From Heloderma charlesbogerti (Eukaryota; Chordata; Lepidosauria; Squamata; Helodermatidae), in NCBI GenBank assembly GCA_026122225.1, contig JANEZZ010001471.1, positions 62,001-126,000 of the forward strand: 64,000 nt of DNA, read 5' to 3'. The notes under the pieces are model-generated. The model was not told the DNA's origin. It saw only the letters and a program-made list of their open reading frames with translations, and did no database searches. Made by a program: the position numbers and the translations under genes. Positions 12,001 through 24,000 of the stretch are shown here, one piece after another. Every line of letters starts with the position of its first letter. Positions within the stretch are counted from its first letter, which is position 1.

Positions 12001-15000
12001 CTGGGGTGCTTCGGACCCATTTGGTGCAGGTTCGGAGGTTAAACGGGACCGAATTTACAAGATGGAGCAGTGGAAAAGTGTATAGAAAACCTATCAGCCA
12101 GGGGAAGACAGGGCATCCGTCATCTCCGCTACTGGAGATGCATAATGGGAGAAGAACCTGCTGACCGGGTGATTGGCTTCTGATGCAAACAGCTCCGCTA
12201 GGACTCTCCTGAAACAGAAGACTACCTCTTCGAAGACTTCTGGGTGAAGCATCCATTCTCCTTGGTTTAGCTGTTTCCTGCTTAGCCAGTCAGCTTGAGT
12301 ATTCTCTCTCCCGCTTAGGTATTCCACAGGGAGGGATTCTAGGTGATGTTCCACCCAAAGAAGGAAGGAGTCCACCTCCTTAGAGGTCTGGAGACTTGGT
12401 TCCTTCTTGATAGTAGATGTGTGCCTTTCGCTGTGACCTTGTTTGCCTGGATGAAAACCAGTCTGAGAGGAAGTGCTTGCATGAAGTGTTGACCTGCTAG
12501 CCTGGCCACCTGGAGTTCTAGTAGGTTGATAGGAAGCTGCGACTTCCCCAAGGACCAAGTTCCTTAAACCTTCCTCCCTTTGCACAGAGCTCCCCAACCA
12601 GAAAGGCTGGCATCTGATGTAATCACTGTTTGGGGGGGATCCTGGAAGGGGACCCCTCTCTCCAGAACAGGACGGAGGAGCCACCAGCAGAAGGAAGCTC
12701 AAACACTCCTGGATGGTTAAATGTTCAAGTGACATCTTAAAGCTGTATCATTTTGGAAAGGAAGAAGGGCTGATGGTAAGGGATGAGAATGAAGTCTTGC
12801 CCAAGGAGTTTCCTGGAATGTTGACACTATGAGACCCAAAACCTTCATTAGAAGCATGAGGTCAACTGACTTCTTGAAGCAAATCAATTTGCTTGCAGCT
12901 TGAATTTTGGAGAACCTCTCTGGAGAGACAGCCATGATCTCTACTTGTGTATCTATTAAGGCCCCCAGGTGGAGTATTCTGTGAGAGGGGAGCAGATGTC
13001 TCTTTGGATTGTTGACCAGAAAACCAAAGTCCTTGAGACATGCCAGGGTGACTTGCAGGATGTCCAATGCCTGATGCCGAGAGGCTGAATGGATGAGAAG
13101 ATCGTCAAAATAAGGGTATATTGAGATCCCTTGCTTGTGAAGATGTGCCACCAAAGTCAGCATGATCTTTGTAAATACCCTGGGACACGAAGCTAAGCCA
13201 GAAGGTATGGCTCTGTATGGAAAATGGGACCCTTTGAAGGCAAAATGGAGGTAGTGTCGATGGTTGAGGAAGATAGGAACATGGAGATAGGCTTCTCTGA
13301 GGTCCACTGAAGTCAATTTCACCATCTCCGTCTCGGCTGGATTTGCTGGGGTGGTGATGGGAAAAAATAGCAGGGAGGTCAAGATGTCAGCTCCAGATGC
13401 AGACCTGAGCAAAGAGTCTCCAGGACCCAACAATCTGAGGGATGGCCAGCCATTTGTCAGTGTACATGACAAGACGACTGCCCATCAACAAAAGATTGGT
13501 GTCAGAATTGGTGCCTGTATCCCCTTGACATGGTGGATGAGCCATATCCACCGGAGAAGTTCTGTGTGCCTTTATTTCCTCCTCAGGAACAAGCCCAGGC
13601 AGGACGGGTGGACCAAACATCTCTCCCTTGCCCAGAGGTTTTGGAGAAACTAAATGGCTGGCTGGTTTGGTAAGGATGAAAAGATCTCCTAAAGTAATGC
13701 CTTTCTTCCTTCTTTCTTGCCATGGACATAGCCTTTTTCTTATATTTTGATTCGACTAGGACATCCTTTAAAGTGTCATCCCCAAAGAGCTTGCCCCCAA
13801 TGAAAAGCTCTGACAGTATGTTGGACTTCAAAGGAGGAGCAGCCTCCCAATGACAAAGCCAAAGGAGTCTCCTGGCAAACACATCAGCTGCTAGGGTCCT
13901 AGCAAAGAACTGAGCCACATCCAAAGAGGCACCAGCAATAAAAGCTACTGGCCTAGAGACTATGAGAAAGGTCTTATGTAATCTGGCTGGATCATGAAGT
14001 GTCCCGTCTAACACATCTTTCAACCATGGGAGGGAAGGTCTGGCAAAAACTGATGCTGAAGCTGCCACGCAAATAGACAGGGATGCTGTTTCATGTGCCT
14101 TCTTCAAACCAGTATCCAGCTTGCGCTCAATCGATTCCTTGAGCTGTGCATCCGTATCTTTTGTGTGAAGAGTACGATTCACCAGAGCCACCATAGCTGC
14201 ATCAAAAAGCAGGACTTTAATTTGATCCATAATAAGCTGCTCTAAAAGATACTGTTTGTTAGCCATAACAATGGATTTCTTCTGTTGGAAAGGAAAATTC
14301 AGTTCACTTCTAATCACTTTTGGGATAAGAGCAGGCAGCTTCACTACTTTGATCTTGGGCTGAGGATCAGGACAGACAACTGCCATCCAAGAAGTAGAGG
14401 GTTAAGGAGCTTCCTCTGAAAGAATCAAATCTAAGGCTGCCAGAGATCTACATAGCAGGGGAAGAGAATGGGAGTCCTGGAATAGGTGATAGGAATCAGG
14501 CCCCTCGAGGTCAGACTCACCAGTCCGCTTCTCTTCATCTCATCCAGGACAATTAAGTCCACATCATTCTCATCTGGGTTAGGAGAGTCCAGATTTAGGT
14601 TAAACATTTTCTTTTTAATTTCCTCCTAGGCCCATCATGAGGATTTGTAGATATATGAACACTGTCTTGAGCTGAAGCTGAAGGAGCCTGCTGTGACCTT
14701 AGGAGAAAGCCAGAGGGCTGCACAGCATTTCTAGATGTAGCAGACATAGAAAGGGCTAAAGGCTGAGAATGAACCAAGTCATCTTTAGCCAGGTCAGCTA
14801 ATAAAGCCTCCTTCAAGCACTGTAGCAGAGAAGATGGAATTTCCAGAGAAACTGAATCCCCCCAGATTGCTGCCTAATTGTAGGGGATTGACAGGGTTTT
14901 GGTGGGAAAAAGCTGTGGGCCTGGAGGATGATGCCCCTGTTCCCACAGGGCGGTCTGCGAAACCCAGGACCTCCTCCAGGGAAGACTGCATTGAAAACAG

Positions 15001-18000
15001 ACTGCCCAAATTCCCAGCCAAGTCTGCCTTTCTGTCATCAGAGAGATCTTCATCTGCCCTAAGGCTCCTTCTGGCCTGGGAGATGACGTAGCAAAAGCTG
15101 GGCTCCTGCATAAGGCCAGGCTCTCCCCTCCTTGTCCTCCTCTTCTTCCTCCTCCTCCCAAACTCCCAACATCCATACCAGCCAGGGCTATGTCGTTGCA
15201 GGCACTTGATCTTGCTCTGAGCCCTGCTGAGGAAAACTCCCAAAGGTGGAGAAAAGGGAGCTCTGGATGCAACAGAAAGGCTTGCTTTTTCATAAGCTGT
15301 AGGCGGACAAGCTGCTTCAGCGCAAATGGGAGGAGGGTCAGTAATGACCGCCATTATTGCCTTTCCGTCACTCACAGAGGCCACATGGAGGCGGCATGTG
15401 AAGAGCCCGAAGAGACTGCCAGGCAAGATTTATGAGGAGATTTGGGGGAAGAAACAGTCTTTCCGTTTGCTTTCCCCATAGCAAGCGGCACAGCTGAAGG
15501 CACAAGGGGGAAAAGGCTGGCCACATTGGAGGAGAGGTGGTTGGAGACGATGACGAAGATAGCTGACAAGAATGGAGAAGCTGTGATGTTTTGTTTTTCA
15601 ACTGTTTTCCCTGAAAGGAAAAAAGATTGGGAAGGGAGGAAAAGAGAACAGACAATAATACACGGACATGCCAAAGTTAGGGAGAAAATGGAAAAAACAA
15701 GACTGAGTCAGAAGAACGCAGAGAGGTGAATTCATGACCACTTCAATGGGGCAAAATCGCAAAACTGCGCTTCAAAGACAGGAAAGACAGTTAAAAGACT
15801 TAATTGGAGCAAAGATTTTGCTTTTGACCACTAGGTGGCACATAAGACCCACCTGATGTACTGCACAAGAGAATACAGAAATTTGACATGCCACCCTGCT
15901 TTCATCATTAGGTGAAAGAAGTATTTAAAGAAAAATATTACCCACTGTCTTGAGGAGAAAAAAAAAAAAAAGTTTTACCTTCAACTCTTCAAGATTTTGA
16001 GTCAGCTCCAGAAAAAGCATAACTGACTGCAATGTTGCAGTGGCACAATTATCATTGCACCTAACCCTAAACTTTTATCAGATAAGATTTTAATACTTGT
16101 TGCAGTAGTTGGCCACCCATGGTGCTGATTCACTAAAGTCATACAAATATTTAATTTTACTACTGAAACAAATTATAGCAAGACTACTTCACTGTTGTAA
16201 CAGAGTACATGTACCATACTTTCCTTCCCATTAAATGCTATTATAGATTAATTTAAAAGTAGAAAACAGGAATTGGAACTGTTAAATCATTATGTGAGTT
16301 AAGGACTCAGTGACCCAGTTCTCACGATCAAAATAGACCACTGTGGCTGATATAAGCCACAGTGGGCTACTGCACATGCCAGGTGGGATTTGAATATTCA
16401 ACAACCAGCTGTGGCTTGTCATGACATGCAAACCCAGGCAGTGGGGGTTGTCCAAGGGTAAAACAACTCTTGCATAGCCCTAGAATAGGCCATGGGTTAT
16501 GTGAGGGTTGCTGCCCAGGTTCGCAAGATGCGACAAGCTGTGGCCAGGCACTGCATTTTCAAAATGGCCACCTGCACATGGTGGCACGTGCCACAGCCCA
16601 CCATGGATTAAGGCATGGTGGGCTGGTCAGTCATGTCAACCCTCTCAAGTATACAAGACAAACTTGTATTTGCCAGGTTTGTTGTCAACAGCTTTCTTGG
16701 TCACCACCAGCAACTGGAAATTGTCCACAAGAGACTAGTTAATTACAGAATTCCCAATTTGCAGACTTTGTGCAGTAGGAGTCTAGCTCTTTAAAAATTA
16801 AAAACACCAACATCAGATGTGCTCAGTTCAGTGCTGGTTAAAGTTTCAAGCCAGTTCTTTTGTGACAGAAGTCTCTTGCTGTTTGTATCCTTTTTGCACT
16901 GATAAAGAACCAGTAAATTAAGACAATGACTTAGCAGATTGCTTGTGCCTTACCACCTTTGGTTTATATTTTCCTTGCCCTGAAGTATGAACTCTAATTA
17001 GGTTTTTGCAGGTGCCTCAAAAGAAAACAGCCCAGGAATTGCTTTTGTATCAAGTTTGAAGTCTACATTTATGATTTCCTTATGAGTAAGAGAGATATTT
17101 TACTACTGCTCAAAGACCATCTATTACTTCACATGTTCACAGACTTAGCCATGACAGTAAAAACAGGTTCTGGCCTGAGTTCTACAAAATCCTGGCTCAA
17201 ATTAAAAAGCGGGGAAAGGAATGAGAGAAGGGAGAGGAATGTTCACCTGCAAAGCGCTGCTGAGCTTTGCTGTAAATAGGTGATAGCTTGGAACAAAAGA
17301 AATGTTGTATAGTCTTTGGTCACAGAATCTGTGAAGGGAACTAGCAATGAAAGCATCCAATGCGAATGTGGTCTTGATTCTTTTATATATGATACTTTTA
17401 GATTATAATCACGTTTTAAAAACAATGTCTAAATATTTCCCCGTTTGGTTCTCCCCTCCAAAGATTTGGAATCCCAGAACTGAGTTTTTAAGAATGATTT
17501 TCTAAAACCTGAGATTAGAGATTCCATCCTCCCCCCATAAGAATGGTTCTGAAATACTGATAGGCTACTGAATACTCTGAACATATGTGCAAGGCTGACA
17601 TAGTGGACGCCTTGTGGTCTGTACATCAAACCAATGTCTGGTGCTGAAGTACAGTGGTGGGGAAGCCCTGCCTTCTGTCATACAGCCTTCAGCGTGAAGT
17701 AGCCCTCTGCGTTTGATCACATGGCAGACCCAGCAGAATCGTGTTAATCGTGCCGTCCACATGGTGGCTGTGTGAACCACTCCTCCAAGACGTTATTTTA
17801 GCGCCAGCTCTCCGTCAATGTATGAACTTGGCCTGGCATAATTTAAGAAAAATCTTTGACCCAACAAACAAGAATTACATATCAATTAACGAAGAACATA
17901 CAAAATGACTTACAGTAATTGAAAGTCTTTCGTTCTTGTGGTCAAATTCTATTTTTCCAGAAGCTCCTCGTTGACTTAACAAGGAGTTAAAGTAGTATTT

Positions 18001-21000
18001 GCATCGCATAGAAAGGAACCTTCAGAATGAAAGCATTAAAGACACCAGTGTAAAAGCAATTGGAAATATATTTACAAAAGATTTTTAAAAGGCCAATTTC
18101 CAAAATAAGGATTTGGGATTACTTCATTTTTCAGTTTTACTCAGTAAAGGAAAAAAAATCTATTTCTGCACTTGTTCCCAAATGACAAGTTAATAAGCTA
18201 AGATATAGTCCATGGGCCAAACCAAAAATCGGTACCATGTAAGGTGGCAAAGTTTCATTATGATTTTTTGAAAGGTGTATGTCTCTGGATTGTATTTTCA
18301 TGTGATAGCTCGTTCTGACTGGTTGCTTAAGCTTTTTATGATGTCATCAAGATGGTCAAAGCCATTATTTTCTAACTTTTCTAATTTAAGCTGTAGTGTG
18401 TGTACGAAGTGTCCAATTTAAAATTTGAAAACCATGTTGGAAAGCTATTGAATTCTCTTACAATTAACTAATTGTAATAATGACATTATCTGTTACCAAC
18501 TTCATGGTATCTCAAGAAAAAAGTTAAAATTTCCCTTTTTATACCATTTACTGCTTCTTATTATTATTATGACACGTTACCTGATCGAGATATGCATAGT
18601 TAGCAATAGCACCAGTACTACCAGTAGCAGCTTGTGAAGTCTGACTGCATGGTTTCAGCATGCAGGATGTGCATGATTAGTGCATTGAGACAGGCACAAT
18701 TGTGGAAGGTTCAGAAGGTCACAAATATAAACGTGCAATCAGACTTCACAAGCTACTAGTGGTAATATTGGTGCTATTGCTAATTATAATCAAGTATTAG
18801 GTTTGAAGGACAAGTTAAGATGCTTCTTCGTCCCTGTCAGATTGCCTGTGGGAGTGTAAGGGGGCCACTGGCTGCCTTGCAATCCAGCTGCTAGTGTGTG
18901 CAGATGCTAGTTGGATGGACCAGCACCTCTATCCATGTAGGGGGAGACATTGCAATTAACACCACAACTTGTGAAGCTGTGGCAGCCCTTTTTTGAGCTG
19001 TTGAAAGAAGAAGGAGAAGCCTCTGTCTGAAGCACTCATGTGGCTAACAAGGCATGGTTTCCAGCCATGGGTGAAAGACATGCATGCAGAAGACAATGTA
19101 TATTTGGATGATATGCTGAACAACATAATCCACCTCTGCCAAGATGTATGCACAGCTTTGCTGCAGAAAATCCTTGGTCAGCAGTCCTGTTCAAGGATTA
19201 CAGAACTCTTTGAGGACCACTTTAATTATCTCCGATGTGAAAATGGAAGCCTCTCAGCATTTTGGGTATCCTATCCTGACATCGTAGAAATTCTGCTGGG
19301 CTTATTTAGAGCATCATGCTCACAAAATCCAGATCTGTGCAGCTCATCTAAGAACTCTGAGCTCATCAAGTTCTTGGTGCAGCAGTGGAGTACATGAAGA
19401 GGTTGTAAGCCAAAACACTTTATGTAACAAATGAGGAGGTCTGTTTCAAAATCACCAGAAACTATTGGGAAGAAGTCTCTCTCTAAGCCATAAGCTATGC
19501 CGTGCAGGGCCACCCAAGACGGACAGGTCATGGCAGAGAGTTCTGACAAAATGTGGTCCACTGGAGAAGGAAATGGCAACCCACTCCAGTATTCTTGCCA
19601 AGAAAACCCCATGGAACGTATCACAAGGCTAAAAGATATGACGCCGGAAGATGAGCCCCTCAGGTCGGAAGGTGTCCAATATGCTACTGGGGAAGAGCAG
19701 AGGGTATTTCCAAGTAGCGCCAGAAAGAGTGAAGCGGCTGGGCCAAACCCGAAAGGACACTCAGCTGTGGATGTGTCTGGCGGTGAAAAGAAAATCCGAT
19801 GCTGTAAAGAACAATATTGTTTAGGAACCTGGAATGTCAGATCAATGAATCAAGGTAAGTTGGAGGTGGTCAAACATGAGATGGCAAGATTGAACATCGA
19901 CATCTTGGGAATCAGCGAACTAAAATGGACAGGCATGGGCGAATTTAATTCAGGTGACCATCATATCTACTATTGTGGGCAAGAATCCCTTAGAAGAAAT
20001 GGAGTAGCACTCATAGTCAACAAAAGGGTGGGAAAAGCAGTACTGGGGTACAATCTTAAAAATGATAGAATGATCTCAGTACGAATCCAAGGCAAACCAT
20101 TCAACATCACAGTAATTCAAGTCTATGCCCCAACCACTGAGGCCGAAGAAGCTGAGGTTGATCGGTTCTATGAAGACCTACAACACCTTCTAGAACTAAC
20201 ACCAAAAAAAGATGTCCTCTTCATCATAGGGGATTGGAATGCTAAAGTAGGAAGTCAAGAAATCACCGGGATAACAGGCAAGCATGGCCTTGGTGTACAA
20301 AATGAAGCAGGACAAAAGCTAATAGAGTTTTGCCAAGAGAACATGCTGATCATAGCAAACACTCTTTTCCAACAGCACAAGAGGCGACTCTACACATGGA
20401 CGTCACCAGATGGTCAATATCGAAATCAGATTGATTATGTCCTTTGCAGCCAAAGATGGAGAAGCTCCATACAGTCAGTCAAAACAAGACCTGGAGCTGA
20501 CTGTGGCTCAGATCATGAGCTGCTTCTTGCAAAATTTCGGCTGAAATTGAAGAACGTCGGGAAAACCACTAAACCGTTCAGGTATGACCTAAATCATATC
20601 CCTGATGAATATACAGTGGAGGTGAGGAATAGATTTCAGGGATTAGACCTGATAGACAGAGTGCCTGAGGAACTATGGACGGAGGTCCGTAACATTGTTC
20701 AGGAGGCAGCAACGAAATCCGTCCCAAAGAAAAAGAAATGCAAGAAAGCCAAGTGGCTGTCTGAGGAGGCTTTACAAGTAGCTCACGAAAGAAGGGAAGC
20801 GAAAAGCAAGGGAGAAAGGGGAAGATATACCCAACTGAATGCAGAGTTCCAGAGAATAGCAAGGAGAGATAAGAAGGCCTTCTTAAATGAACAATGCAAA
20901 GAAATCGAGGAAAACAACAGAATGGGAAAGACTAGAGATCTCTTCAAGAAAATTGGAGATCTCAAGGGAACGTTTTGTGCAAAGACGGGCATGATAAAGG

Positions 21001-24000
21001 ACAAAGAAGGCAGGGACCTAACAGAAGCAGATGAGATTAAGAAGAGGTGGCAAGAATACACAGAAGAACTATACAGGAAAGATCTGAATGTCCCTGATAG
21101 CCATGATAGTGCGGTCACTGAACTTGAGCCGGACATCCTCGAGAGTGAAGTCAAGTGGGCCTTAGGAAGCATTAGTAACAACAAAGCTAGCGGAGATGAC
21201 AGTATTCCAGCCGAGCTATTTAAAATCCTAAAAGATGATGCTGTTAAAGTGCTGCATTCAATATGCCAACAAATCTGGAACACTCAACAGTGGCCACAAG
21301 ACTGGAAAAGGTCAGTTTACATTCCAATTCCAAAGAAGGGCAACGCCAAAGAGTGTTCAAACTACCGCACAATTGCGCTCATTTCACATGCCAGCAAGGT
21401 GATGCTCAAAATCCTACAAGCTAGGCTTCAGCAGTATGCGAACCGAGAACTACCGGAAGTACAAGCTGGGTTTAGAAGAGGCAGAGGAACGAGAGATCAA
21501 ATCGCCAACATTCGCTGCATCATGGAGAAAGCAAGAGAATTCCAGAAAAACGTCTATTTCTGCTTCATTGACTACGCTAAAGCCTTTGATTGTGTGGATC
21601 ACAACAAACTGTGGCAAATTCTTAAAGTGATGGGAGTACCAGACCACCTTACCTGTCTCCTGAGAAACCTGTACGAGGGTCAAGAAGCAACAGTAAGAAC
21701 CAGACATGGAACAACCGAGTGGTTCAAAATTGGGAAAGGAGTACGACAAGGCTGCATATTGTCACCCTGCTTATTTAACTTATATGCAGAGTACATCATG
21801 AGAAATGCCGGGTTGGATGAATCAGAGGTCGGAATTAAGATTGCCGGGAGAATTATCAACAACCTCCGATATGCAGACGATACCACCCTAATGGCAGAAA
21901 GCGAAGAGGATCTCAAGAGCCTCTTGTTGAGGGTGAAAGAGGAGAGTGCAAAAGCTGGTTTGAAACTCAACATTAAAAAAACTAAGATCATGGCATCTGG
22001 CCCTATCACTTCCTGGCATATAGAAGGGGAAGAAATGGAAGCAGTGACAGATTTTACTTTCCTGGGCTCCAAGATCACCGCAGACGGTGACTGTAGCCAT
22101 GAAATTAAAAGACGCTTGCTCCTTGGGAGGAAAGCTATGGCAAACCTAGACAGCATAGTAAGAAGCAGAGACATCACCTTGCCGACAAAGGTCCGTCTAA
22201 TCAAAGCTATGGTTTTCCCAGTAGTAATGTATGGCTGTGAGAGCTGGACTATAAGGAAGGCTGAGCGCCGAAGAATTGATGCTTTCGAACTGTGGTGCTG
22301 GAGAAGACTCTTACGAGTCCCCTGGACTGCAAGGAGGTCAAATCAGTCCATCCTAAAGGAAATCAACCCTGACTGCTCATTGGAAGGACAGATACTGAAG
22401 CTGAAGCTCCAATATTTTGGCCACCTAATGCGAAGAGAAAACTCTCTGGAAAAGACCCTGATGCTGGGAAAGACTGAAGGCAAAAGGAGAAGGGGACGGC
22501 AGAGGATGAGATGGCTAGATAGCATCACGGATGCAATGAATATGAACTTGAGCACGCTCCGGGAGAGAGTGCAGGACAGGAAGGCCTGGCGTGCTATGGT
22601 CCATGGGGTCACGAAGAGTCGGACACGACTGAACGACTGAACAACAACAACTCTGAGTTGAGGTCTACAAGATGAAGCTGACACTAGAATGCTGCTGCAT
22701 GCACTTCATACAGCAAAGGCAAAGACAAAATCCAGTGTTGTCATTTCAGGAGACACCAATGTACTGGTACTATGCACTGGCTTTGCAAGTGGAAAACCAT
22801 GCCCCATGTTGTGAAATCTGGAACACAGTCGCACAAGATTTACTGATATAAGCAAACTCACAAGTTCAATTGGGCAAGATATGACTGATGCCCTGATTGG
22901 ACTACATGCCTCCTTCACTGGCTGTGACACTGTGAGTCCTGTTGCAGGTGGGGGTAAGATAACTCCCTTGAAACTACTAAGAAAGGACAAGAACTACCAG
23001 GAGATGTTCAGTCAACTAGGGAAGTCACGGGAGATCTCTACAGAGATGCTTGAGAAGTTACAGCAATTCATATGTCAAATGCATGTTCCAACTACCCGCA
23101 CTACTTCTGTAAATGACCTACACTAACAACTTTTTTGTGCCAGGCGAGTAGAGTCCAGTCAGCTTCCACCATGCAATGACGGCCTATTCATGCACATTCT
23201 GAGGGCCAATTTTCAGGCAGGAATTTGGAGATACACTTTAAAAAGCTAGCCACATGTACCTAGCCCAAAAGGTTATGGATGGATGATAGACAAGAGATGG
23301 CAATTTTGTCATTGACTGGATGCATGAACCACCAGAACCAACTGCAGTTTTGGAGGTGTTATCACGCAAGTGTGTGTGTTTCTGTCCACTGCCAAACTGC
23401 TCATGCCTATCGAATAGACTTTCTTGCACTGCTCTGTGCAAATTAAAGTCATGTAGCAACCAAACAAAACCCAGATGTAGACTTTACAGGTGAACTTATA
23501 GGACTCAGAAGCTGACTACAGTGGTGATAAACATTTAACATTAAATTAAATAAAGATTAAATGTTAGCAGCTGTGAAATTATAACATTGTAACATTTGTA
23601 AATAAAAACATATGCATATTGAACAGTTGCTGAACTCACAAAACTACTTTACCTGTTATCCATATACTGAGTAAAATTACATGAAACGTAGATATGCTCA
23701 TATGTATTTAACTATGGCATATCAAAATTAATGTTGACAAGTTATAGCTTGTTGGCAAGGTAAAAGAGTACGCTACAATTGTCTAATACTCTTTAAGTGT
23801 ATATCTCAGTCAGGTAATGTGTCATATGCAGTAAACAGTATAAAAATGAAGGAAAATTTAATTTTCTTGATATATGGCTTGTACCACAAAAATGGTAACA
23901 GGTAAGGTCATTATTACAATTAGTTATTTGTAAGAGAATTCAATAGCTTTCCAACACAGTTTTAAAATTTTAAATCAGACACTTTGTTAACATGCTACAG

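Larger units (their letters stand above)
7881..15872 (-). mobile_element. DIRS retrotransposon 1 (tyrosine-recombinase element)
   Basis: About 8.0 kb, of which roughly 2.4 kb is later insertions. It has inverted terminal repeats (left 7883-8000 continuing 8401-8435; right 15757-15872) and an internal complementary region at 8612-8706. On the minus strand the order is gag-like, RT, RNase H, tyrosine recombinase. DIRS elements integrate through a circular intermediate with a tyrosine recombinase and make no target duplication, and none is seen. Reading frames are broken. It lies in the SMC6 intron 5636-17913, in the same sense as the gene. Confidence 0.9.

Noticed and set aside
20578..22684. 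Several minus-strand open frames (up to 174 codons) opposite the BovB ORF
   Set aside because: They are antisense shadows of an intact coding frame; no similarity or signals.
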